Source: Trileptium ribeirensis
Lineage: Eukaryota; Nematoda; Enoplea; Enoplida; Thoracostomopsidae
Reading direction: 5' to 3'
Length of the DNA: 64,000 nucleotides
Assembly: GCA_030248225.1 (NCBI GenBank)
Contig: JASANE010005223.1
Location: 1 to 64,000 of the forward strand
A program made the translations under genes and the position numbers. The notes under the pieces were generated by a model. It made no database searches. It worked only from the letters and a program-made list of their open reading frames with translations, and was not told where the DNA came from. Positions 22,497 to 35,100 of this stretch are shown here, piece after piece. Position 1 is the first letter of the stretch, and the number at the start of each line of letters is the position of its first letter.

Positions 22497-22802
22497 AAAA
22501 TGTCGACCATTACGCTATGGCCAGGATTATTTGGGTATCCGATTAAATGTTAGCCATTACACTGTGGACAGGATTATTGGTATTCCATAAAATGTTGGCC
22601 ATTACACTGTGGCCAGGATTATTGGGGTTTTTTGTAAATGTTGGCCATTGGACTGTGGCCAGGATTATAGGGTATTTGTAAATGTTGGCCATTGGACTGT
22701 TGCCAGGATTATTGGACTGTCTATGAAATGTTGGCCATTAGAATGTGGCCAGGATTAAGGGTTTTCGATAAAATGCTGCCATTCTGCTATGGTCAGAATT
22801 AA
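22497..22802 (+). repeat. 45-bp minisatellite, seven units
   Basis: Units read approximately AAATGTTGGCCATTACACTG followed by TGGCCAGGATTATTGGGT. The CCAGGATTA landmark falls at about 22521, 22568, 22613, 22659, 22703, 22749 and 22793, a spacing of 44-47 bp. A poly-C tract follows 40 bp downstream. Confidence 0.85.
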
Positions 22803-22841
22803 TCCACCTCGTAACGATCCAGTATGGATCTGTTACACACA

Positions 22842-22865
22842 CCCCCCCACCCCCCCCCCCCCCCC
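22842..22865 (+). repeat. Poly-C tract
   Basis: Seven C, one A, then sixteen C. It is directly preceded by a short CA run, next to the 45-bp minisatellite. Confidence 0.9.
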
Positions 22866-23856
22866 ACGTCCAAAACGCTATTAGAGTACAAAATATTCAC
22901 TGCGACTTTTTGTTACTTAATGCTGTTATTGCGTCATCCAAAATATCAATTTTGTGCTCAATGTTGCCGGATAGTCGATACATCGAACAAGCGAGCGCTG
23001 ACAAACGGCACGGGTAGATCTTTTTCTCCCATGCAAGTGATAGAAATAAGGTTACCACACCACCGAGCAGAGGTATCAACGACTGTCACTGTATCTCAGA
23101 GTCGAGGTGTTAGTTAATGAAGGACCGAGCAGACTTACGTTTGCTCCGAAATGGAGTACCTCAACTTATGAATAGATACAGCTACAGTTGACACTACTCC
23201 ATTAAGGTTTCATACTCTATAAAACCATGGAGATTTAAAAAACTGTTGTCTCCAAAGTGGAACCACCAAGATGCACAAAAAAATCAGAAAATTGCACTAA
23301 ATGTAGCCGAGATATTTTTTGAATCTGAATTGTATATTTTCACCTTTCCGTCAGTTTAAGCTATGACAGCAGCTCAAAAATTCCCCTAACGTGCTCGAAG
23401 CAGTGAACTACAAAACAACTTTATTGTATAATTAAGCAATGACTAAAGACGGTGTATCCCCAAAACAGCATACACATTCATGCATCAAGCAATCACATCG
23501 CTTGTCTGCTAAATGTTGGCTACAGAAATTTTTTGGATATGACAGGGAAAATGTTTTTGCTACCCCGCCCCCTCTGGAAAAAACTATTTTAGTATTTTGA
23601 AGTCGAAAATAGTTGGAAAACCGTTATCCAACAAGACGCTCATTTAAACATCCTTTACATTTCATGCGCATGATTTATATGGTAGAAATGGTATAACTAT
23701 ACCTTTCAAGCATCAACTAAATTTATAATCTTAGCATAAGCATAACTTGCTTCCTTCACCGCATCAGAAACTTTTGCCCAATGGCAAATTTAAAATAAAT
23801 AAGCGCGGTACTGAATTGAGCCATTGATTTGTATCGAGCATATGAAAGCAGTAAAC

Positions 23857-24003
23857 TAGACAGACACAGGCCAGGCACACATGCCCACAGTTGGATATGG
23901 GATGGGGGTTGGTTACCCATAAAGTCAGAAAAGCCAAAAAGCCATGGGCTACACCTCTTGGTGGTTGTCCCCCACCATCCCAATCCATGCACCGGTCTGT
24001 CTA
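23857..24003. mobile_element. Possible MITE or long hairpin of about 145 bp
   Basis: CTAGACAGACACAGGCC at the left is mirrored by GGTCTGTCTAC at the right. Internally, CATGCCCACAGTTGGATATG and GGATGGGGGTTGG mirror CCCCACCATCCCAATCCATG, so most of the segment could fold back on itself. No clear target duplication. Confidence 0.45.
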
Positions 24004-24009
24004 CCTGTG

Positions 24010-25950
24010 ATTGATATCCTCGGGCATGTATGGAATTTTTACCACCACGGGTAATAAACCAAGACAGTTGGATAGTAGACTTAACTTACATACTCTATTG
24101 TATTAAAGCGCTTCCAGCATCTCTTGGACGGTGGACAGTTTGACACCAGTCAGTAAGTTTACACAATACTAAAAATATGAAGTACTTTCACTTTTAATTA
24201 TATTTTAATTAACCAAATAATTATACGCACTCCTATTGATATCGCCACCGTGTGGTTTTCCGATAACCCTGCCCGTTGGAAAGATTGAAGTGCCGCTGCA
24301 CTTTGTGGTTGCAAATACTATGAGACAAAATTGCAGTTTTAAACCTATTTCATTTCCTGGAAAAAACCAACCCTGATATATGATACGCTTTCCATGTATT
24401 ATATGGTTGGTTCGTGGCCGAACAGCCCAAGTCAATCAAAAGACCTAATGTAAATGGTTGGATTTTTAAGAATGGGATTAGTTAGGAGGCTCGGGGTCGG
24501 CTGCCACACACATTCTTAGGCTCATGCCCCCGTATTTATCTTCGTAATAATCTAAATACAAAACTATGATATGTAGAGTTAGCTGAATAATGGCACAGCA
24601 GTAATCCAAAGCTCCATCACTGGTGTCACACTAATGTCCGTGATAAATCGAGGCCAAGGTTTTGTTGCTCCTTAAATACTCCCAAGAACCTCGTTATCTA
24701 GGACTCAGAATAAAATCCATGCATTATTTACAAATATAGCAAAAATGCTAGCACTACCACTGCAGATGATATACTGATAATGCGCCGTAACTGCACCATG
24801 GGGTCACCAAACCTGATCCTAAATTCGGTCGAGGCGTCGATACACAAATGTTTTGTTTGTAAATGCTATGGTTATCCTAAATTTGAAGCGAATCCTATAT
24901 CTGTTCGACAGTGTACCTGTGCCATAACCAAAAACCAAAAAATCACATCCAGTATTATACCTCGTTTCTCAATTCTTTAAGTAACTTTTTCAGTCAGCCA
25001 TCGCAACTGTGTCCATCAAAAATTACGTTCAATTACATGATTTTAAGAAAAGCACTATAAAGGGATTATGGTAAAACAACGAATGCGGTAGAGGTTTGTT
25101 GTAAACTAGAAGCCGCAAAACACCAAGTCTGTTTGAGTGACGACAGATATCTAGAATGAACAGACCTTGTCTCGGACAAAAGTAAATGCAGATGCGGAAT
25201 GTCGCGATCTCGTCGGGACGAGTACGGGCACATTTTCGCCTGTTCGTCTAAACGTAGACGATCAAAATTGCGTATGGACGCAAAATATCGTCCGGCGGTG
25301 CCCCCCTTTTCGTGAATAAACTTTTGTCCGTGACCGTAGATCAACCACGATTTACAATGAACAATTAAGGCGTTTTAAAGGAGTTTGTTTGATAAGCATA
25401 CCGATGATAAAATAGGCCAATGCCACCTTTAGGGGTCGGATGTTGGCAGTCTCCCGTCTTTAGCGTTAGCATATGGCTCATATAGGAACCTCAGCTTAGA
25501 ATAATGCTAATTACATCAAAAACGCATACCATGCATCGTCTAAAGGTGACCATGGCCACACAATAGAACACACACAATTAAACTGCGGCAAACAAAACGA
25601 TTGTTAAGCTCAAAGGCTCAAAACGAAAAGTGCATGAAATACAGTCATTCAATGAATCAAAACCACAACCCTGCTTCTCAGCATTATACTTGCACGTGAA
25701 CAAACAAGTTTTCTTGAGAACGAAGCAAGCTGATATTATCTCGTTTGATTGTTGCACTAACTTTTGTCTGTTGCTTACACAGTGACTATAATAAAATGAA
25801 AATCCCTAAGTCAGCACAAATATATTCATACATTATTTATATTACCAATCTATATTATTGCAAATTCGAAGATTTGTTTGTAAGGCGGCAATGAAAAATA
25901 TCGTGTAAATACCAAAATGTACAGGTTTCGCAAAGATTATAATGACCGTG
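24010..25950. other. Gene-free sequence downstream of CKAP5
   Basis: No exon recognised. At 25165-25335 CGGACAAAAGT and the inverse ACTTTTGTCCG occur about 150 bp apart, resembling the ends of a small transposon remnant. No canonical AATAAA was found on the minus strand in the 170 bp after the CKAP5 stop. Confidence 0.4.
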
Positions 25951-25951
25951 G

Positions 25952-26182
25952 TTACCAGTTGTCTTGATAACCTCGTGGCGGTCGCCTAGTTCCACCTTGA
26001 TGCTGTTGAGAATGTTGTTGTTGCTGCTGTTGTTTCGTGGCGCTTCTTTTCACATGTTCAAGTCGACTACGAAGATTTTCAAGGTCAGCTGCTGAAATTT
26101 TAGGCGTCGACAATTCTTGATCTTCACGCTGTGTCTTTTCGGGCGTTCGACGACTGAGTTCATTCACACGGTCGCCGACTCT
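25952..26182 (-). CDS. ckap5: CKAP5 terminal exon with polyglutamine
   Basis: The acceptor AAGTACAATTACAG precedes 26182. Phase 0, 76 residues plus TAA-type stop ending at 25952. It contains the conserved terminal helix ADLENLRSRLEHVKRS (human IDDLKKRLERIKSS), then KQQQQQQHSQQHQGG and a basic, aromatic tail ending GYQDNW. The Gln run is encoded by a CAA/CAG microsatellite and extends the protein beyond the vertebrate end. A 7.9-kb intron separates it from the previous exon, so another short exon in between cannot be excluded. Confidence 0.85.
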   Translation of the reverse strand, partial: RVGDRVNELSRRTPEKTQREDQELSTPKISAADLENLRSRLEHVKRSATKQQQQQQHSQQHQGGTRRPPRGYQDNW

Positions 26183-29100
26183 CTGTAATTGTACTTAATT
26201 TTTACAGCAGTAAGAAATACTTGTTACAATGTAACTAACATTTAAGCATAATATATGCAAAATAATATAAAGAACAACAACAAAGATGAAAATTCTACTT
26301 AATTTTTAGAAATAATATGCGTAAATTTTAAATTTTAGCATGGTATGTTTTAAGCATAATTCTATTTAATATTAAGCTTTATTTAAGTTAAGCATATTAA
26401 TTAGGACGTCGTATAATACATATTCATATTATATAAATCAGTCCGGCAATAACGAGGCTTTTCTACTTTTCCACTTGCCGAAAAAATGGACGCTTTCCAT
26501 AGGGGCCCATGTCCATTCCCAAAGAAAAATCTCGAGGGAGGATTTCAATTTTTACGGCTATTAGTAACAGTTTTGTCAATTTTTACTATGTGTACACATT
26601 TTCGGCACTGATGGTATTATTACGAGACGTAACTGACTTATTAAATCACGCCGAGGCTACTAATAAAGTATTCCCCACCACTTATTTTTATTTTTGTGTT
26701 CCGAATGATTATCAAAAATGTGGGATTTTATGGTGTGGTGGGGCGAACATAGAGATTTTGGCGAATGGGTTGTGGAAATCGCCGAATGGGGTATCCCCTC
26801 TAACCGATAATGAAGAATCCAGCGCGATACAGTCACGGAACAAGTGCATAAAAATGAATGCGAAACAATAACGTACGTAAACGTAAACAAAATTTTGACG
26901 TATTTTATAACGAATTTTTTTGTGTTTAGTTTACGAACGAACATAAACACAAACGAACGTACAATTTGTGCTAAATCATTCAATATTGGTTTGCAGATTA
27001 ACGTACTTGAATTTAATAGAATTACGGTTCTATGAAACAAACAGTAACATCATGCAGCAGTAATTTTAATGATCACTAAGCAATAATTTAAAGCCAGTCG
27101 AAAGCTAGCTAGGCGGCGATCTTTGAGACATAATCTGGAAGCTTCTCTGTAAGCTCAAAGCAAAAGTCTGGTACCAGCGATACTTAAAATTGTAAAATTT
27201 GCCCTCGTCTAACTAAGAAAAAGTGAACTTCGAATAAATACCTGTTTTATTAAAACGAGAAACAAAAATTATAGACATTGACTGCCTTCTCCCTAGTGGG
27301 GCGAGACGTGGCGACCGCACCTCATACGTGGTCTCCCCCTCTTCGTTGGAAGGCGCCCACTGGTTGGCGAACCATACCTCTCACACTTGGTCGTCCCGGC
27401 TCATGTATTGACTACTTGCTAACCAAGACCGCGAAGGGAAAAAGACTATAGTTTCTGAACCCTAAAGGTGGAATCGCAATTTAAATATTTTTTAAAATAT
27501 GTCGCAAATATACAGTTGAATTTATGGTTAGTGCCGAAATACCGCACAATTTGAACAAAAATCATTACAAATGCTATGAAGAAATTAGTATAAAGCAAAA
27601 TCATCGCAACCAGTGGGCCGCCCCATATTTGTCGACCCCGAAGTCCAGGCAGCCACCACCCACCCCCATAGTTTGGCTCACCCACCGGTCCCTCGGCTTA
27701 GTACCCCATAACTTTTGACTCAGTAGAGAAACCAGATTGACCTACATTTTTGTTTTGTCTTTAATAAACTTACAAGTTCATAGTCAGACATGGTATCTGA
27801 CATTGTTTTCCCACCAATTGAATGGGTTTCTAGCTAAAGTGTAAATATAGAAACAGTGTATTTATAGAAACATTAAGTACACCACTAATAAAATTGAGGT
27901 TAACTGAAGCGCATTCACATTATCCTGTAAAATGATGCATGTCAACTACCGCCACATGCACAAATTGGCAGATTTCAAACCGAAGCTTCGAATTTTTCTA
28001 TCAACGCTCGTGAGTTCAAATCTTCCTCGCTTCTCATATTTTACAAATATGACGGCTACAGAATAATGCGTTAACTACCACCACATGCACAAATTGGCAA
28101 ATTTCAAACCGAAGCTTTGAATTTTTCTATCAAAACTCGTGAGTTCAAATCTTCGCCGCTTTTCATTACAAAAATCACGACTACAGCATAACACGTCCAT
28201 TACCGCCATATGCACAAATTGGCTATTTTAAACCGAAACTTCGAATTTTTCTACCAAGGCTCATGAGTTCAAATCTACCTCGTTTTTCATATTTTAAACT
28301 AATCACGGTAACAGCAACGTTGCCTAGTGTAACGTGAATAATTCATTATTCTGGCGTAAACAGAAATCTAGTAATGGATAGACGCTTGGAAGTGACAAGA
28401 ATTCCGGTTTTAAAATGTTTAGACTTTCCCATATTTTTGCTGTAGTAGAAACATGCATTTGTATTTGTACAGTGATCGATTTCTGTTTACAACTTGGTAA
28501 AATATAACGTTGATTCAACAAAATTGTCTTGCAAACTGCGCCTACGATAATTCATGTCCCTAAAGTTTTAAATTTTAATCCTGTAGTAATCCATGTTTCA
28601 GCTACAAGCCGCGCTTTTAGGGAGGAACTGTGCTTAATGTTAAATGTGCGGAGCACTATAAGTTTGTCGCAACTATGGCACACCTGTTCAGATGATAAAA
28701 CCTTTTAAACAACGACCTCTGGAGAGCAGAGTGAAATTGGCTGGTATACAATAATTGCGTTTGTCGTGTCCCCTCAGTATGGTGCAGTTTACAACATTAC
28801 TAATAATAAATATTTAGTGTATAGGTTTAGAATAATGTTTTATATGTAATCTAGCTAATTTTAAAATGGTTTTACGTATGAATTTTACAAATGTTTAGGC
28901 AAATTTTCTTTGAAGTGCGAGCGATGTTAACATCGATATAAATAAGTTATTAAATTACCGTTATAGAGCATGGTATACATACAAACAGACTAATGTGGTT
29001 GCCCTTACATTATGTTCTCCCGCTTTATCATAGCGTCTCCAGAGTCACTACCCAAATCACGATGGACATCAACACATTCAAAATAGCAATTGTGAATTAT

Positions 29101-32100
29101 TTTTCTATGCTTTAATACGTATTTCGGTTTTTGTGTTGCTTGTCGTGCTGATTTAGTTGGGTTTACCACAACATAATCGATTACTCATAGTACTAGTTTA
29201 AGTTGTTTGATAATGTTTCCTTTTGTTAACATAAAAGCGACACTGAAAACCAGTCCCAATTGAAACATTTTAACCCAATTGATTCCGATTAGAACGATTT
29301 ATTCGCATACTACAGTACAACAGTTTTTTCTCTAATTTTAATCAACCGGGACTGACAATACTGGGTCATTTCACGAAACCATGTAATTAATCGGGGGGGG
29401 GGGGGCTAAACGGCACGTTTTGGCCCACAGCACCAGTGTTTTGGAAGGAGATTTGATGTCGCTGTGAGCTGTAGTAATAACGGTCATAATGAGGTATGGC
29501 GGACCTCTGTAACCCTAACATAGCAGGAGCCAGAGGCCCTCAACCCGGATTGGCCAAATGAAGCCAAAAGCACATGTCCCAATATAAACGCTCGCCGTAT
29601 CGCCAGTACGTGATACATATGTGTGTTTTTCATTCCACTGTGATTCTTTGGTATTTTCTAATTTTTTCGGAAAAACTTGGGAGTAAGCCTCAAAACTGAA
29701 GCTGATGTCAAGCTTCCGAAAAATTTATCGTGACATGTCCAAGGTCAAATCTGGCAGCTTGCATACGCTGGTAAATAACGTCAAAGTGCACTAGCGCCAA
29801 AAATGCTATATAATGGTTATCGTAATCAGTACAGGTGTTATTGAAAAAAAAAACGAATATCAGCGTCTGTCCATGTGTTGTTTGATTATGAGTTCGAAGG
29901 TCATAAAGTGCCAAAAATGGGGTATGCAAAATGTAGCCCCCCCCGACCTGCCGAAAATTAAATTTAAAAAAGCCAAATTTTGCATACAGTTTTACAATAG
30001 GCCAGATAAAAACATAGTAACGCCCCACTAGAATCGACCCACGTATTAAATTTTTTTAATGAAAATGTAGCCCCCCCGACCGCATGTATAACCCTTCTGC
30101 CTGCCCGCACATCTATTCTTCGCATTGTCCTTGGTATCAGCACCTAAACGTAAGCTAATCATACATCGATTGTGTTTGTTTTACAGCAGCAGCGTGTTAC
30201 AATAAATCTAGAATCTCTACAAGTAGCCAAAGTTTCACGCAACGTATGTTGTAGGAACGTGTAGTCCCCCGACTAACACATATCGGGGTGCCAATTTCTA
30301 CAGGGCCTAGGGATCTGCCTGAAATTGTTTGCCGGGCATGCCCCACTTATGGTTGGTTTGTGAGAATAAAATGGTATATGTAGATGCTGTCTCCGTTGCG
30401 CTACAAACTTTCAGGCTTGTTCTAAATTGGTCGATTTTTAACCATAAAAGGGCCCTAGCTGCAATTCCTCCAATTTTAGGTCGCAATTCCTCCAAATGGC
30501 TTGACCGTGACCCTTTTGGTCCGACTTGCATACAAACAGACCATGGTTCACGTATCACTGCGTTACCCTACAGAATGATGACTTAAAATTTTAACCCTCA
30601 GGGGTATCCTTTGCGGCCCCTGCAGCAGGTTTCAGGTAGGTCGTTTTGCATAGAGACATCGATATTCGAAAAATTCAGGTTTTTTATGTTGGAAGGGGTT
30701 TTGACACTGTACATACGAAAATCTTTCATTTTGGTTTCAAAAATGGTGTTTCAAACGTACATGGTTTCGCGAAATGACCTTACTACAATATTCCTGTAAA
30801 GGGTCATTTCACGCTACGATGTCCTTTTGCCCCAGAAAAAATGACTAATGACTTTTTTGGCTCCGATTATCTTCATTTTTACACCCTATGACCAAAAAAC
30901 GTCAAGGATCCCTAATTTGAGGTCGTTATAGTAAATTTTTGAACCGTTTTTATGCTATGGCTTCCCAAATACCACCACCCCTGCTCCTCAGCAAGATACC
31001 ATAAAATGACCTCTGGTATGCTCCAGGTTGCATCTAGCCTCGATTTTGTGATGGTATCTCGTGCAGCCCGTCAGCGCGGTCAAAACGTTTTGTTATGCGG
31101 AACTCCGTATGTCAAAAATTAAGCTTTTTATGCCTATTCTTGGGTCAAATTTAACACTTTTAAAACACGGGGGTGCCGATTTATACCGGATATTAAATGG
31201 AAACGAAGCGGCCATAAACGGTAGCTATTTATATCGATAGTTTAGCCTGGGGGAAGTGTTATGCAGAAAAAATTCACAACATACCCTTTGCCAGATATGT
31301 TAGAATGCCGGAAGTAGCTGGTGGTCGGGGGGGGAGGTAAAATTTGGCGGGGGGGGTAAAATGTGAGATGGCCAATTCGACCGTGTTTAACCAGCATAGT
31401 TAACTTGAAAACGGTATGTAAGATGTTCTATACCACAATTTCCACTATGAGGGTACAAAATGGCAGCCCATATCAACTGCCAGTGTACATGCCTGAGACC
31501 ATGGTCGGGGGGAGGGGTAAATTTAGAATTTTTTCAAAAAATAATTTTGCAGCATATGTCGTCGAAATGTATTGCCACAATGTATTATGAACCAAAAGCG
31601 TGAAATTTCCTCGAAATAACATCATATGTTCGATTTTTCCACATTTTGGTGGTGGTCGGGGGTGGGTAAAAGTGTGGTCGGGGGTGGGTAAAAGCCTGAA
31701 ATCAACAGGTCGGGCGCGAGATAGAGCTCAGGTCGTTTCACCATTCGCTTTGTGATTGGAAAGAACCATAACAAACAAATTAATTGACTTCTACTGACTC
31801 CACCATACCCCTAACTAGCAACGGTCGGGGAGGGGGGTAATCAAATGTGCTAAAATCGACCTTTTGACCCTAGCGCTGGGGTAAGTAACAGCAAGCACCT
31901 GGGTTAATATTTTTTCAAAAGGCACCCAGGAGACAGGTATGATATATGAACAACGTTTATGTACCATGCATAAGTAACGAGCAATGACCAAAACAAGAAT
32001 TTGGTCGGGGGTTGGTAAAACTGGGGTTCATACCATATCTACAGCTGTCACTCTCCATGATTGGAGTAGATTTGAAAATCGTGCAATTAAAAATGTTGTA

Positions 32101-35100
32101 TAGACCTGACTAATCCTGCATAGAAAAGAATTTGGGCCATAACTTCGAACACGGAGCCACGACACTACCCGAAAGAAGAGGTACTAAAACTAGTCATTAC
32201 GATTTTTGTCAATTTGGACTTATGTGGATGTATAGCCTCTTACGGCGTGCGTGAAGCCGAAAAATTTTTTTGTTTGAACTAGCTAAGTAATGAGGCTTCC
32301 TAGCGTAAATAACATTTTTACCTGTTCCCTGCACGTTTACGTGCTACTGGCCAAAATATCCAGTTTTACCCCCCCCCGACCAAAAGGTCATCGTAGCGTG
32401 AAATGACCCTAAAGACTACTCGGCAATGCAAGATATTACTTCTTACTGATGCTAATTACTTAATACAATGATGTATATGTGGCACAAAACTGTAAAGCAT
32501 AAATTATCTCTATTCGTTTGTGAACCAGGAGACATGGTTATAACACTGACTCTCATGCATTGCAGTAAGGAACAAGTTATTCTGCTTTGGTAAAATTATC
32601 AAGAACGTAATGACTAAATCTTGAGTCGTAACATTTCATATTGTTAAGAAAAAACAAAATAAGAATGAATACTATTATTCACATACCATAACACTACAAA
32701 TCTTAAACTGAAAGATCAACACTACCCAGGCAAGCAGGCCAGTAAAACTGCAAGGCCCATGTGGCTACTTATCAGCTGTGTTCAAGATAAACAAACACTA
32801 CCAGAACTATGTGTTTTGAAGTGATTAACGAAAAATCATGTTTATAACAAATACTCGACGTACATGCGAGTTAGTCATGCCCAATTGAGTTCGATACTCC
32901 ATCAGCCGTGTAAAATAATCGCTAATTTGCTCAGATTGCAAGCCCGCTGCGCTATTCCCTGGACCACCCTGAAAATTAATTATAAACGTTCACGCTTTCA
33001 AATTTTCAACAGAAAAGCTGAAAAAGTTTTTTTATTATATTTTGTTTTGCTTTTACCTGAACTTTTGAAAGCTACTCAGTGGTCCAAAACATCTTTGTTT
33101 AGATCAATAAACGAATAAAATGCTACTCAATAATTATATTAGGGGAAAATGAGAAAAATTAAAATTCAACACCTTAATGTGTGAACACGGTTTTAGACAC
33201 ATGAATTAGAGAATTAGATTATTCCTTCTCTATAATTGCACCATTTAAGTGCTCAACATGAAATATTCTGTTCTTAAGAAAAAACCAAAAGGAACTAAAA
33301 TGACCAATCAATTTTTATAAAACACTGAACTTTACGATCACCAAGCGCCATTGTATCGAACATAGAAATGTTAGACAACTCTATAATCTTGTAAACTAAC
33401 TGACTACAATGCAAAACAATGTATTACACATGTCAAACACTTCGTTTTCCGCTAGGAAATTTGGGCTGATATTATAGATTTTGTATGTGGTAATTAAAAA
33501 ATAAAAATTATTTTGCAACACTAATATTATATCAGAAAAGTAGTATACAGCTATAAGATCCTGTAATACTGAGTACAAATTCAAAACAGTGTACGATGTA
33601 TGTTAATCATTACGTGTTTCGTTAAGAATTCGACAAATTGTATCACTGACTTTTTTGCACATGTCGAAATTTTATCGTCTACAATTGCACATGTTGTTAT
33701 AACACAAATCATTAAATTTTTTTTCTTTAAAGAATGTCACAGCAACGAAATCTTGTTTGTTGTGAACATAAACTAGCATGTTTGTTCTAATATGGGTAAC
33801 AAAAACAGGAACTAAAGGAAACGGTCATAAGAAGTATAACTAAAAATAGATACCAACAAAATTTGAAAGACATACCTACTTGTTGACACCAAAAAATCTA
33901 CCCGTTACAATAGCAGTGTCACTCCACGATCGAACTTCGATGACGGAGCGACGGTGGTGCGTAAATCAAAACTGTAGATTTCATTATGGAGGCAGTCATT
34001 GTTCTGATAAATTTTAAAATTAATCTTCTTCGCTCCAAAAGTATATTATTTCCAATTATTAGCCACTATCAAATCCTAAACCTTAAAGGTTTAGTACAAA
34101 TAATTTTTAAAGCGTTTTACCCCAGCGTTTCCAGCGCTGACAGCAGCCTTTTTACGCACCTCTTGAAGTTTACGCATAAGACTAGCATGATCGGTGGTGT
34201 CTTGGCCGGCTGAAATTAGAACGTTAATTAAATCCAATAATGTATGTATGTATGGATGGACATGATGTGGTATATACTTCATTTATCCGCTATCGAAATT
34301 AAACATATGCAACTAAATGCACTTTAAATAGTATCATACACACATCAGTTATAAGCCTTGTGATCACACTACACGCTCGAGCACCGACCGATAAATTCCG
34401 CATCACTCACATAATAATTGTGTTAGATATTTAAATATCATGTTGGACATTTAAAATAAGTACTGTTCAAAATATATAGCAATCTAACTTTTATGCTATA
34501 TATCCAAACAATGATTATTACTTCGGCTATTTTCAAATTTAACTAAACCTATGTATCATAGTACCCAACAGTAAATTTAAAATCATACCAAAACGTTTAA
34601 AATAGCAGCACTGCTGAAATCAAAACAATAGAAAATTGTTATGTATATTTAAGAATTCAAGTAATTCCAAAAACCAACACACAACAAAAATCCTAAAACT
34701 AACTATTTCGATTATTGTTCGATTCTTGTTGCTGATTTCTCGACTGGTACTGACTAGATGCAAGGTGTCGCCGCTCAAGCTCTATGTTGTCAAGGCTACG
34801 TTGTACATATGTACGAAAGTGGTCGGTGGAACGCTTGGTAAATGGAGTAAGATCAACATATGGATGCGCTTGCTTGAAATCGTACAAATCGTTGAGCCCC
34901 TGAAATTAAACAATAAGGAATTGCAAATCAAGACTATCAACTACCGGAAAATAAAAATGAAGCCTCTTATGTTATCAGTTTCTCATCGAAAAGAACTATC
35001 GCTTTTTGATCAAACTGCACTTGGTCGCAACCGTGTCCGACATACTTATTTTACTTTTCTCTGAACATTAATTTAGCTTATATACAATATAATAGATTAC

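Noticed and set aside
22497..22802. CRISPR-like array
   Set aside because: Units are contiguous 45-bp tandem copies without unique spacers, in a eukaryotic intergenic region.
34636..35064. 142-residue open frame on the plus strand
   Set aside because: It is antisense to the well-supported CKAP5 exon at 34704-34899.
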